DNA of 33,547 bases. It comes from SFHK01 sp045538305. Lineage in GTDB: Bacteria > Bacillota > Clostridia > Christensenellales > Aristaeellaceae. The notes under the pieces are model-generated. The model searched no databases, was not told where the DNA came from, and saw only the letters and a list, made by a program, of their open reading frames with translations. A program made the translations under genes and the position numbers. Shown piece after piece: positions 20,666-28,618 of the stretch (its first letter is position 1; every line of letters starts with the position of its first letter). The stretch spans positions 1 through 33,547 of the forward strand of contig JAZSRC010000050.1 in assembly GCA_045538305.1 (NCBI GenBank). The letters run 5' to 3'.

Positions 20666-21565
20666 ATGGAATACCGCAGGAAATCCGCTTCCTCCGACGT
20701 GATTACTCGCGCATATCTGGACAGCCTGCTTCTTGAGGTAAGGCATATGGATGCATGTTTGCCCGATACATCAATGAAGCTGTATGGCAAGGAATTCAAA
20801 ACGCCCGTAACGACCGGCGCATTATCGCATCTTTCAAGCCTCCGTGAAAAAGGAATGGAGGAGATGGCGAAGGGCGCATACATGGCCGGCGCGGTTGCTT
20901 TCAGCGGTATGGGCTCTAAGGAAGAACTGGAGGGCATGATTGAATCGGGCGCTTCGGTTATAAAGATCATCAAGCCCTACAAGGATCGTGACAGCGTATA
21001 TGATAAAATCGCACATGCGGAAAAATCCGGCGCGCTTGCTGTCGGTATCGATATCGATCATGCGTTTTCAAGAAGCGGCTACGATGTAATCCGAGGGGAT
21101 GAAATGCGTCCGCTTCAAACGAGCGAGCTTTGCGATATGGTAAAGGCTACGTCTCTGCCGTTCGTTATCAAGGGCGTATTGAGTCTGCAGGACGCAGAAA
21201 AATGCCTGTCTGCCGGCGTTCAGGGTATGGTTATATCCCATCATAACGGAAGGCTGGATTATTCCGTGCCGCCTTTGATGATTCTGCCCGAAATCAAAAA
21301 GCTGGCGGGCGATACCATCCCGTTGTTTGTAGATTGCAGCCTTGAAACGGGTGTGGATGTATTGAAGGCGCTGGCGCTGGGCGCGTATGCCTGCTCCTTT
21401 GGAAGGCCGCTTATGCCGCCTCTGAAGGAATCCGGCGCGCAAGGCGTATGTTCGAAGATTGAGGAGATTACCAGAGATCTCGCGTACGCTATGGCTATGA
21501 CTGCGACAAAAGACATTTACAGTGTAGATCCGTCCATTGTTCGAAACGGATCGTTTACCTGGTAA
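20666..21565 (+). CDS. FMN-dependent alpha-hydroxy-acid dehydrogenase-like protein
   Basis: ATG 20666 follows AAGGAG. The 299-aa TIM-barrel protein matches the lactate/glycolate oxidase family in its second half: LPFVIKGVLSLQDAEKCLSAG, VISHHNGRLD with the catalytic-type histidine, then VDVLKALALGAYACSFGRPL. It is shorter than usual (about 350-380). Two hallmark spots differ: SNHGGR reads SHHNGR, and the FMN-phosphate loop DGGIRRG reads DCSLETG. FMN binding and a hydroxy-acid substrate are therefore likely but not assured. It forms an operon (17-bp gap) with a sugar isomerase/epimerase-like gene, suggesting a shared small-molecule pathway not identifiable here. Confidence 0.75.
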   Translation: MEYRRKSASSDVITRAYLDSLLLEVRHMDACLPDTSMKLYGKEFKTPVTTGALSHLSSLREKGMEEMAKGAYMAGAVAFSGMGSKEELEGMIESGASVIKIIKPYKDRDSVYDKIAHAEKSGALAVGIDIDHAFSRSGYDVIRGDEMRPLQTSELCDMVKATSLPFVIKGVLSLQDAEKCLSAGVQGMVISHHNGRLDYSVPPLMILPEIKKLAGDTIPLFVDCSLETGVDVLKALALGAYACSFGRPLMPPLKESGAQGVCSKIEEITRDLAYAMAMTATKDIYSVDPSIVRNGSFTW

Positions 21566-21582
21566 AGAAGGGAGATGCAGGT

Positions 21583-22422
21583 ATGAGGCTTGGCGGAGCG
21601 GTTATGAAGGAATATGGCAGTCCGGTGGAATGGCTTAAACATGTTAAGGAGCTTGGATACAGCTGCGTTGTTTTTCCGGTGGACAGCCGCGCACCCAAGA
21701 GTGTAATCCGCGATTATGCGGCTTGCGCTAAGGATAATGATCTGATTATCGGCGAGGTTGGAATATGGAAGAATCTGTTTCACGCGGATGACAGGGAGCG
21801 CCAATTCGCATATGACTGGTCGGTCAGACAGCTCGAGCTTGCGGAAGAGGTCGGCGCGAATTGCTGTGTCAATATTTCGGGGTCTCTCGGCAGCAAATGG
21901 GACGGATATCATAAAGACAACCTTACGAAGAAGACCTATGACAGAATTGTAGAAATTTCTCAGAGGCTGATTGATGAGGTAAACCCGAAGCATACGCACT
22001 ATTCGCTTGAACCTATGCCGTGGATGTATCCGGATTCGCCGGAGAGCTATCTTCAATTGATCAAGGATATTGACAGGGCTGCGTTTGCCGTTCATCTGGA
22101 CTATGCCAACATGATTAACGGAATCGAGCGCTATCAGAATTCTGATCAATTTATCAATCATTCGTTTGACTTGCTGGGCAAGTATATTACCAGCATTCAT
22201 GCAAAGGATCTGCTGGCGGATGAAGTACACTTGCCTGTAATGATCAGCGAGATACTGCCCGGAAATGGCGGGCTTAATCTGGGTCTTGTGCTTAAGCGCG
22301 CTGAAGCGCTTTCGGAGGATATGACGGTGTTTGTCGAGCACCTGAATACGCATGAAGACTACGTAAAAGCCGTAAGCCATATGAGAAAAACTGCTGAACA
22401 AGTTTGCGTGCATATCAAATAG
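21583..22422 (+). CDS. sugar phosphate isomerase/epimerase-like TIM-barrel protein
   Basis: The 279-aa protein belongs to the xylose-isomerase-like / AP-endonuclease-2 TIM-barrel superfamily. Metal-ligand type motifs are HYSLEPMPW (Glu near 147), FAVHLDYANM (Asp/His near 172), ITSIHAKDLL (His near 205) and FVEHLN (Glu near 250). Such proteins isomerise or epimerise sugars or process inositols. ATG 21583 is preceded by GGAGATGCAG. It is co-transcribed with the FMN-dependent enzyme upstream and closed by a terminator. The substrate is unknown; a nuclease role is unlikely given the sugar-enzyme-like motifs. Confidence 0.8.
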   Translation: MRLGGAVMKEYGSPVEWLKHVKELGYSCVVFPVDSRAPKSVIRDYAACAKDNDLIIGEVGIWKNLFHADDRERQFAYDWSVRQLELAEEVGANCCVNISGSLGSKWDGYHKDNLTKKTYDRIVEISQRLIDEVNPKHTHYSLEPMPWMYPDSPESYLQLIKDIDRAAFAVHLDYANMINGIERYQNSDQFINHSFDLLGKYITSIHAKDLLADEVHLPVMISEILPGNGGLNLGLVLKRAEALSEDMTVFVEHLNTHEDYVKAVSHMRKTAEQVCVHIK

Positions 22423-22432
22423 TTCAGTTTTG

Positions 22433-22460
22433 GCGCTTCTTTTAAAGAGGCGCTTTTTAT
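22433..22460 (+). terminator. terminator after the isomerase gene
   Basis: GCGCTTCTT (from 22433) pairs with AAGAGGCGC (to 22453) with one G-T wobble, followed by TTTTT. Confidence 0.88.
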
Positions 22461-22572
22461 GTGATAATGTCACGGAAAACGAATGGGAAAACGGGTACAA
22501 TACAATCACAGGCAAGAAAACAACAAAAGCACCCGGCGATATATTGACAGATCACAGAAAGGGGTATATACA

Positions 22573-22881
22573 ATGTACGTTGTGAAAGTAAATAAAAGCA
22601 ATTTCGAAAATGAAGTTTTGAATAGTGAAAAGAAGGTACTTCTCGATTTTTACGCAGATTGGTGTGGACCGTGCCGCATGGTAGGGCCGGTGGTTGAAGA
22701 GATTGCAAAGGAGCATCCCGAATACAAGGTATGCAAGATTAATGTTGATGAAGAGGGCGAGCTTGCCGCTTCCTTCCAGGTTATGAGCATCCCGTCGCTG
22801 TTTGTGATGGAAAACGGAAAGGTTGTTAAGCAGTCGCTGGGCGCTAAGCCGAAGGCACAGATTCTGGATATGCTCGCATAA
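22573..22881 (+). CDS. trxA: thioredoxin
   Basis: The start at 22573 (MYVVKVNKSNFENEVL) has an AAAGGGG site. The frame is open upstream to an ATG at 22483, but that extension is basic, lacks a ribosome site and is unlike thioredoxins. The 102-aa protein has the redox motif WCGPC (Cys31, Cys34), Asp25 buried under it, the cis-proline loop SIPSLFVM and the usual C-terminal helix. It reduces protein disulfides in the cytoplasm with thioredoxin reductase, which is not in this window. It stands alone between two terminators. Confidence 0.95.
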   Translation: MYVVKVNKSNFENEVLNSEKKVLLDFYADWCGPCRMVGPVVEEIAKEHPEYKVCKINVDEEGELAASFQVMSIPSLFVMENGKVVKQSLGAKPKAQILDMLA

Positions 22882-22901
22882 TTTTACAAAAAAACAGCAT
22901 C

Positions 22902-22931
22902 GCGCAGGACGAAAAGTTCTGCGCCTTTTTT
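22902..22931 (+). terminator. terminator after trxA
   Basis: GCGCAGGAC (22902-22910) pairs with GTTCTGCGC (22916-22924) with one wobble around GAAAA, followed by a run of seven T after one C. Confidence 0.9.
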
Positions 22932-22994
22932 CTGAAAAAATGCTTCGTAGCATCGGTTATTTTTTCGTTTGAAGATGAAAAATCGGAGGATGCG

Positions 22995-23003
22995 TGATAT
23001 AAT
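22995..23003 (+). promoter_or_regulatory. extended -10 promoter of the ECF operon
   Basis: TGATATAAT is an extended -10 (TATAAT at 22998-23003). No good -35 is seen at 16-18 bp. It lies about 35 bp before the ecfA1 start. Confidence 0.6.
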
Positions 23004-23038
23004 ACATACTGGATAGATTTGTAAGGATGTATGTCTGT

Positions 23039-23884
23039 ATGGATAACGATTTTGTGATAGTGTCCGAAAACCTTTCTTATCGCTATGAAGGGGCGGAGAC
23101 GGATGCGGTGGATCATGTGAATCTCAAAGTCAGGAAGGGCGAATTTCTGGCTGTGCTCGGTCGGAATGGAAGCGGAAAGAGCACACTTGGAAAGTTGTTT
23201 AACGCTCTTATTGAGCCGACAGAGGGCATGCTTCGCGTTTGTGGTATTGAGTGCAAAACGGAGGACGACGCCTTTGCCGTCAGGCAGAAATGCGGAATGG
23301 TGTTTCAGAATCCCGACAATCAGATTGTTGCCACGATTGTCGAGGAGGATGTGGCGTTCGGCCCTGAGAATCTTGGTATAGAACCGGAAGAAATCCAAAG
23401 GCGCGTGGACTGGGCGCTGAAAACGGTTGACATGGATGAATACCGCAAGAGCGCGCCGCACATGCTTTCGGGCGGTCAGAAGCAGCGGGTAGCAATCGCG
23501 GGTGTGATCGCCATGAGGCCGGAAGTGATTGTTTTTGACGAATCTACGAGTATGCTCGATCCTTCCGGCAGGGAAGAGGTAATCAAGGTCGCCAAGAAGC
23601 TTAACCGCGAAAATGGCGTTACGGTAATCTGGATCACGCATTTTATGGATGAGGCCGCACAGGCGGATCGGGTCTGTGTGATCCATAATGGCTCTGTCGC
23701 CATGTCTGCGCCGCCCAGGGAAGTGTTTTCGAAGGGCGAAGCCATTAAGGCATTCGGGCTTGAAACGCCGGATATGGCCTATCTTGCTATGCAGCTGAGA
23801 GCGGAAGGGCTGAAGCTTCCCGAAGGGATCATCACCGTTGACGAAATGGAAGTGGAATTGTGCCGATTGTTGTTGAAAACCTGA
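23039..23884 (+). CDS. ecfA1: ECF transporter ATPase EcfA1
   Basis: The start at 23039 (MDNDFVIVSENLSYRY) is preferred over ATG 23027, which directly touches the AAGG site. The 281-aa protein has Walker A GRNGSGKST (about 41-49), Q-loop FQNPDNQI, signature LSGGQKQR and Walker B VIVFDEST, followed by an H-loop (WITHFMDEA). FQNPDNQIVATIVEEDVAFG is typical of EcfA/CbiO. It powers vitamin or micronutrient uptake with EcfA2 and the membrane partner EcfT encoded next, shared by S components located elsewhere. Its 3' end overlaps ecfA2 by 25 bp, so translation is coupled. Confidence 0.94.
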   Translation: MDNDFVIVSENLSYRYEGAETDAVDHVNLKVRKGEFLAVLGRNGSGKSTLGKLFNALIEPTEGMLRVCGIECKTEDDAFAVRQKCGMVFQNPDNQIVATIVEEDVAFGPENLGIEPEEIQRRVDWALKTVDMDEYRKSAPHMLSGGQKQRVAIAGVIAMRPEVIVFDESTSMLDPSGREEVIKVAKKLNRENGVTVIWITHFMDEAAQADRVCVIHNGSVAMSAPPREVFSKGEAIKAFGLETPDMAYLAMQLRAEGLKLPEGIITVDEMEVELCRLLLKT

Positions 23885-24705
23885 CGCATGTGTATGCGGC
23901 GGGCACACCGTTTGAAACCAGAGCGCTTGATAATATCAATCTGACCGTGAACGACGGCGAGTTTGTCGGCCTGATCGGTCATACCGGCTCCGGCAAAAGC
24001 ACGCTGATTCAGCATTTGAATGCGATTATGAAGCCGACCTCGGGCCGTGTGCTGGTGGACGGAGAGGATATAAACGAGGGCGCCAATAAAGTAAAGGTGC
24101 GCAGAAAAGTAGGGCTTGTTTTTCAGTATCCGGAGTATCAGCTGTTTGAAGAAACGGTGGAGAAGGATGTTTCGTTTGGCCCCGGAAATCTGAAGCTTGA
24201 GCAGGATGAGATTGACAGACGCGTAAGAGATGCGCTGATAACCGTTGGACTTGATGAAAGCCATTGGAAAAAATCACCGTTTGAGCTTTCTGGCGGCCAA
24301 AAGCGGCGCGCCGCAATTGCGGGCGTACTTGCAATGCAGCCGAAGGTATTGATACTTGATGAACCAGCCGCCGGGCTGGATCCTGCCGGCAGAAGCGAAA
24401 TGCGTAAAATGATTCGCAGAATTCGCGATACCGGCGCCACCGTCATCATGGTTTCTCATTCTATGGATGATGTAGCCCGGATGTGTGAAAGAATCATTGT
24501 TATGAACAAAGGAAGAATTGCCCTGGATGGATCGCCGGAAAAAGTGTTTTCAAACAGCGATTTGCTGGACGATATGCATCTGGGGCTGCCTGCGGCAGCG
24601 CGGCTTCGCGATCGACTGAACGCTCGCGGGTTTTCGATATCATCTGAGGTGTACACCATCGAGCGCCTCAGGGACGCAATACTTGAACTGGTGAAAAAGG
24701 GGTAA
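23860..24705 (+). CDS. ecfA2: ECF transporter ATPase EcfA2
   Basis: GTG 23860 (MPIVVENLTHVYAAGTPFE) lies inside the end of ecfA1. The 281-aa protein has Walker A GHTGSGKST (about 40-48), FQYPEYQLFEETVEKDVSFG, LSGGQKRR and Walker B VLILDEPAAGLDP, the set typical of EcfA2, which pairs with EcfA1 as a heterodimer. H-loop histidine is in MVSHSMDD. The next gene encodes the transmembrane EcfT. Confidence 0.94.
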   Translation: MPIVVENLTHVYAAGTPFETRALDNINLTVNDGEFVGLIGHTGSGKSTLIQHLNAIMKPTSGRVLVDGEDINEGANKVKVRRKVGLVFQYPEYQLFEETVEKDVSFGPGNLKLEQDEIDRRVRDALITVGLDESHWKKSPFELSGGQKRRAAIAGVLAMQPKVLILDEPAAGLDPAGRSEMRKMIRRIRDTGATVIMVSHSMDDVARMCERIIVMNKGRIALDGSPEKVFSNSDLLDDMHLGLPAAARLRDRLNARGFSISSEVYTIERLRDAILELVKKG

Positions 24706-24711
24706 CTTGCA

Positions 24712-25521
24712 TTGCTTAGCAATATATCAATCGGTCAATATTTTCCGGGCGATTCCGTGATTCACAGGCTTGACCCCCGGACCAAAATTCTGCTGACGGT
24801 TGCGTTCATTGCGGCGATATTCGTGTCAGGAGGCTTTATCGGCTTTGCTCTGATTGCCCTGTTCATGCTTATCTGCTGCCTGATTACAAAGATCAGTTTA
24901 AAGTTTATCGTCCGCGGATTAAAGCCCATCGCATTCATCGTTGTGTTTACATTTGCACTTAACCTGTTTCTTGGCGGAGGTACGGATGTAATCTGGAGCT
25001 GGGGCGTATTAACCATCACCGGAACGGGCCTCAGAAACGCGCTGTTTATGGCCGTGCGCCTGATTCTGCTGGTTACGGGCACGCAGCTTTTAACCCTCAC
25101 TACATCGCCCATTGCGCTGACAGACGGCCTTGAACGCCTGTTTTCGCCGTTTAAGAAGATTGGATTTCCGGCGCACGAGCTTGCCATGATGATGGCTATT
25201 GCGCTCAGATTCATTCCGACGCTGATTGAGGAAACCGATAAGATTACCAAGGCACAGAAGGCGAGAGGCGCGGATTTTGAAAGCGGTAACCTTCTTAAGC
25301 GGGCGAAAGCAATGCTCCCGCTGCTTGTGCCGTTGTTTGTCGGGGCGTTTCGTCGGGCTGATGATCTGGCCATGGCAATGGAAGCCAGATGTTATCGCGG
25401 CGGAACGGGCCGTACAAAGATGAAACCGCTGAAATACGCCGGAATTGACCTTTGTGCGGGCTTATGCATGCTGGGACTGATGGCAGTGATTATTGTTTTA
25501 AACGCGTTTAAAGCGTATTAG
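24712..25521 (+). CDS. ecfT: ECF transporter transmembrane protein EcfT
   Basis: TTG 24712 starts a 269-aa protein six bases after ecfA2, with the AAAAAGGGG site inside the ecfA2 end. It has about five or six hydrophobic helices. The opening GQYFPGDSVIHRLDPRTKIL is the standard EcfT start, and the coupling helices carry the two Ala-Arg-Gly motifs: KAQKARGADFE and a variant AMEARCYRGG. EcfT links the ATPase pair to substrate-binding S components. The S component and hence the vitamin are not encoded here. Confidence 0.94.
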   Translation: MLSNISIGQYFPGDSVIHRLDPRTKILLTVAFIAAIFVSGGFIGFALIALFMLICCLITKISLKFIVRGLKPIAFIVVFTFALNLFLGGGTDVIWSWGVLTITGTGLRNALFMAVRLILLVTGTQLLTLTTSPIALTDGLERLFSPFKKIGFPAHELAMMMAIALRFIPTLIEETDKITKAQKARGADFESGNLLKRAKAMLPLLVPLFVGAFRRADDLAMAMEARCYRGGTGRTKMKPLKYAGIDLCAGLCMLGLMAVIIVLNAFKAY

Positions 25522-25531
25522 GAGGGTGGAT

Positions 25532-26299
25532 ATGCGCCGGATTCGCATGATTGTGGAATATGACGGAACCGGCTATTCCGGCTGGCAAAGGCAGCTGAAC
25601 GCCGTCAGCGTTCAGGAGAAGCTGGAAGAGGCCCTTCGAAAGCTGACGCGCGAGAAGGAGCTGTTTGTTGTCGGCGCGAGCCGTACCGACGCAGGCGTAC
25701 ATGCGTTTTCGCAGAATGTGCATTTCGATACTGGGTGCCGCATACCTGCCGAAAAGTTTGCCTTTGCGCTCAACGCAATTCTGCCAGAGGACATTCGGAT
25801 TCGAAAATCCTTTCGCGTGAAGAATGATTTTCATGCGCGCTTTGACGCGGTACGCAAGGAATATCGGTATGTATTTTTCAATTCGCAGCATGCAAGCGCC
25901 ATTATGCGCAATCACTGCGCGCATGTTATGTATCCGCTTGACGAAATATTGATGGACTGGGAAGCAAAGAGCATGATCGGTACGCACGATTTTGCGCCAT
26001 TTGCCGCAAGCGGCTCGGTGGTCAAGGATACGGTTCGTACGATTTATTCCGCGCGTGTAGTACGAACGGGCGATATGCTGGAACTTTACGTGGAAGGCAA
26101 CGGCTTTTTGTATAATATGGTCCGAATACTGGCAGGAACGCTGATTTATGTGGGCTGCGGAAAGCTGGAACTGGGCACGATACAGCGCGCGCTTGAAAGC
26201 AAATCGCGGCTGGATCTTGGCGTTACCGCACCCGCCAGAGGGCTTACGCTCATGCGTATCGATTACAATAATGGTTCCGCAGTGGAGGATGAAGTATGA
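25532..26299 (+). CDS. truA: tRNA pseudouridine(38-40) synthase TruA
   Basis: ATG 25532 lies 5 nt after GGAGGG; a GTG at 25526 is inside that site. The 255-aa protein has the TruA opening RMIVEYDGTGYSGWQRQ, the catalytic aspartate in SRTDAGVHA (Asp53), FHARFDAVRKEYRY and GNGFLYNMVRILAGTL. It isomerises uridines 38-40 in tRNA anticodon stem-loops. ecfA1-ecfA2-ecfT-truA is a standard Firmicutes order. It overlaps ybaK by 4 bp (ATGA). Confidence 0.96.
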   Translation: MRRIRMIVEYDGTGYSGWQRQLNAVSVQEKLEEALRKLTREKELFVVGASRTDAGVHAFSQNVHFDTGCRIPAEKFAFALNAILPEDIRIRKSFRVKNDFHARFDAVRKEYRYVFFNSQHASAIMRNHCAHVMYPLDEILMDWEAKSMIGTHDFAPFAASGSVVKDTVRTIYSARVVRTGDMLELYVEGNGFLYNMVRILAGTLIYVGCGKLELGTIQRALESKSRLDLGVTAPARGLTLMRIDYNNGSAVEDEV

Positions 26300-26769
26300 T
26301 CATCACCAATGTTATGCGCCTTTTAAAGCAGGCGGATATAGATTTTCGCAGCGCGGAATATGAGGTTGACGAAAGCGATTTAAGCGGCGTGCATGTGGCG
26401 GACGCTGTCGGAATGGATAAGGATAAAGTGTTCAAGACCCTTGTAACGCGCAGTGATAGAGGCGCTTACTATGTGTTTGTAATTCCGGTAGCGGAGGAAC
26501 TGGACCTGAAAAAGTGCGCAGCAATCTCGGGCAACAAGAAAATTGATATGATTCATGTAAAGGAGCTATTGCCGTTGACGGGTTATATTCGCGGAGGCTG
26601 TTCTCCTGTGGGTATGAAAAAGAAGTTTCCTACGTATTTCGACGAAACGGCGTCGCTGTTTGACGAAATCGCAGTAAGCGGTGGTCAGCGCGGCGTTCAG
26701 ATCATCATAAATCCCGATTGGCTTCTGAATTACGTCGGCGCAGAGTATGCCGATATTACAAAAACATAA
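26296..26769 (+). CDS. ybaK: YbaK/EbsC-type aminoacyl-tRNA deacylase
   Basis: The 157-aa protein starts at ATG 26296, overlapping the truA stop. It matches the Cys-tRNA(Pro) deacylase family: DKDKVFKTLVTRSDRG with the conserved lysine, VIPVAEELDLKK, GYIRGGCSPVGMKKKFPTY and SGGQRGVQIIINP. YbaK hydrolyses Cys-tRNA(Pro) made in error by prolyl-tRNA synthetase. Coupling with truA groups two tRNA-quality genes. Related INS-type deacylases differ in details, but GGCSPVGMKK favours YbaK. Confidence 0.93.
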   Translation: MIITNVMRLLKQADIDFRSAEYEVDESDLSGVHVADAVGMDKDKVFKTLVTRSDRGAYYVFVIPVAEELDLKKCAAISGNKKIDMIHVKELLPLTGYIRGGCSPVGMKKKFPTYFDETASLFDEIAVSGGQRGVQIIINPDWLLNYVGAEYADITKT

Positions 26770-26810
26770 AAGATAAATTTAGTCATATGAGTCACAATAA
26801 GCCAAAAACG

Positions 26811-26819
26811 TGGTATAAT
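26811..26819 (+). promoter_or_regulatory. extended -10 promoter of the phosphoribosyltransferase gene
   Basis: TGGTATAAT is an extended -10 element (TATAAT 26814-26819) without a clear -35, about 45 bp before the start codon. Confidence 0.6.
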
Positions 26820-26865
26820 ATATGAAGGATGGCTTGTACGAATAATCGATATGGAGCGTGGAAAC

Positions 26866-27426
26866 ATGAAAGATATGTATTACAGAATCTGTGTTGCCGG
26901 TCTTGAACGCGATTTGCCCATTTGCCCGATCAATGAGGAACTCTATATCGCCGGATTTGTAATCTTTGGCGACGTTGAACTGACCGCAGCCTGCGCTCGC
27001 GATCTTTTGAAAATTGCTCCCGAACATGATATTATCATTACGGCAGAATCCAAGGGCATTCCGCTTGCGCATGAAATGGCGCGTCAGGAAGGGAACAATA
27101 AGTATCTGCTTGCCCGTAAAGCTCCCAAGCTCTATATGAAAGACATATTTACTGTAGAAGTGGATTCCATTACCACGGATCACAAGCAGATTCTGTGTCT
27201 GGATGGTAAGGATGCGGAATTCATGAAGGATAAGCGCGTACTGATTGTGGACGATGTGATCTCTACCGGAGAATCGCTGAAGGCGCTTGAAAAGCTCGTT
27301 AATGCAGCCGGCGGAAAGATCGCAGGCAGAATGGCGATCCTGGCCGAAGGCGACGCCCAGAACAGAGACGATATACAGTATCTTGAAAAGCTTCCGTTGT
27401 TTAACAGCGACGGCAGCATGAAATAA
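26866..27426 (+). CDS. type I phosphoribosyltransferase (adenine/xanthine PRTase-like)
   Basis: ATG 26866 has a GGAG site 9 nt upstream; an in-frame ATG at 26851 lies within it. The 186-aa protein has the PRPP-binding motif RVLIVDDVISTGESLKALE (about 125-142) and the hood/loop region IIITAESKGIPLAHEMAR, in which ESKGIPLA resembles adenine phosphoribosyltransferases. It would salvage a purine base with PRPP, but Clostridia have several related regulators and salvage enzymes, so the base is not certain. Transcribed alone, ending at a terminator shared with the convergent dehydrogenase. Confidence 0.87.
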   Translation: MKDMYYRICVAGLERDLPICPINEELYIAGFVIFGDVELTAACARDLLKIAPEHDIIITAESKGIPLAHEMARQEGNNKYLLARKAPKLYMKDIFTVEVDSITTDHKQILCLDGKDAEFMKDKRVLIVDDVISTGESLKALEKLVNAAGGKIAGRMAILAEGDAQNRDDIQYLEKLPLFNSDGSMK

Positions 27427-27452
27427 CCGCTTATAAAGAATATACATAATAA

Positions 27453-27488
27453 AAAGCGCAGTGCCGTAAAAAGCACTGCGCTTTCTGT
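27453..27488. terminator. bidirectional terminator
   Basis: AAAGCGCAGTGC (27453-27464) and GCACTGCGCTTT (27473-27484) form a perfect 12-bp stem with A and T runs on both sides. It serves the plus-strand phosphoribosyltransferase and the convergent minus-strand dehydrogenase. Confidence 0.92.
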
Positions 27489-28483
27489 TATGCGTGCTGC
27501 AGCTTTCTAGTAATGGCGGTTGCTGGATGAGAACCTGCAAAGAACTGATCGAGCGTTGTGAGTACGCTGCCGGCGATTTCAGACAGCGCTTCGTCCGTCA
27601 GGAATCCCTGGTGCGATGTGACAATCACATTCGGAAGCTGAATCAACAGCGACAGCACATCGTCTCTGTCCCGCTTCCAGCTTGCGTCCTCAAAGAATAC
27701 ACCACCTTCCTCCTCATATACATCAAGGGCTGCGCCGCGGATGTGCCCTGCTTTGAGGGCGTTTAACAGCGCCTTTGAGTCTACCAGAGCGCCGCGCGAG
27801 GTGTTTATTAAAAGAGCGTCTTCTTTCATGCGCTTAAGCGCCTGTTCATTAATGATGTGTCGGCTTTCTTCCGTCAGAGGGCAGTGAAGCGATATTACAT
27901 CGCTGTCAAGCAGCAGCTTATCCAAAGACACATATCTAACATTCAAGTCTTCTTTAGGCTTGGGATCATATGCAATTACGTCCATACCAAAGCCTTGAGC
28001 GATTTTCATAAAAGCCGCGCCGATTCGTCCGCTGCCGATTACTCCGGCGGTTTTGCCGTTAAGCTGAACGCCATTGAGCCCGTTTAACGAGAAATTGAAT
28101 TCGCGTATACGGGTATGGGCTCTGTGGATATTCCGGTTCAGCGCCAGCAAAAGCGCCATGGCATGCTCGGCTACGGAATGGGGAGAATACTCCGGAACGG
28201 TAGTGACAACGATACCTAGCTCGTTTGCTTTATGAAGGTCCACATTGTTGTAACCCGCACAGCGCATGGCAAGCAGCTCAACGCCCGCTTCTTTCAGCGC
28301 GGAAAGCGCCTGCGCATCGGCCCGGTCGTTTACAAATGCAACGGCTGCACGGCATCCGCGTGCAAGGCGTGCTGTGTCAAATGAGAGCCTCTCGCCGATA
28401 TACCGAATCGAGTATTGGGTATTCAGTCTGTCAAACCAAAGGTGATCATAAGGCTTTTCGTCAAAAAATGCAATGGTTTCCAA
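27488..28483 (-). CDS. ldhA: D-2-hydroxyacid dehydrogenase (D-lactate dehydrogenase-like)
   Basis: The start is placed at a TTG (28483-28481): AAGGAGG lies 8 nt upstream and the product then begins METIAFFDEKPYD, matching D-lactate dehydrogenases; a longer frame to 28561 has no ribosome site. The 331-aa enzyme has the catalytic-region MRCAGYNNVDL, the NAD-binding GVIGSGRIGAAF (Rossmann), INTSRGALVD with the substrate arginine, the glutamate of ALDVYEEEGG and the histidine in SHQGFLTDEAL. It would reduce pyruvate to D-lactate with NADH to regenerate NAD in fermentation. Other 2-oxoacids are possible. Confidence 0.9.
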   Translation of the reverse strand: METIAFFDEKPYDHLWFDRLNTQYSIRYIGERLSFDTARLARGCRAAVAFVNDRADAQALSALKEAGVELLAMRCAGYNNVDLHKANELGIVVTTVPEYSPHSVAEHAMALLLALNRNIHRAHTRIREFNFSLNGLNGVQLNGKTAGVIGSGRIGAAFMKIAQGFGMDVIAYDPKPKEDLNVRYVSLDKLLLDSDVISLHCPLTEESRHIINEQALKRMKEDALLINTSRGALVDSKALLNALKAGHIRGAALDVYEEEGGVFFEDASWKRDRDDVLSLLIQLPNVIVTSHQGFLTDEALSEIAGSVLTTLDQFFAGSHPATAITRKLQHA

Positions 28484-28566
28484 TTCATTCGCCTCCTTCC
28501 CGCGTAGTATGCCCATATGCGCAAATCGAATGCGCCGGTCGTATTCATCAAACTGTAACAATATTC

Positions 28567-28575
28567 TGGTATGAT
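28567..28575 (+). promoter_or_regulatory. extended -10 promoter of the zinc-ribbon protein gene
   Basis: TGGTATGAT (TATGAT 28570-28575) lies about 44 bp before the TTG start at 28619. No clear -35. Confidence 0.5.
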
Positions 28576-28618
28576 ATGGTAAAAACTGGGAATTACATTT
28601 TCGGGGGCGTGAAAAGTT

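Noticed and set aside
22483..22572. N-terminally extended thioredoxin
   Set aside because: The extension is basic, without a ribosome site, and unlike thioredoxins; the start at 22573 has a site and normal length.
28484..28561. Longer form of the D-lactate dehydrogenase from ATG 28561
   Set aside because: No ribosome site there; a strong AAGGAGG correctly spaced before TTG 28483 gives the family-typical N-terminus.
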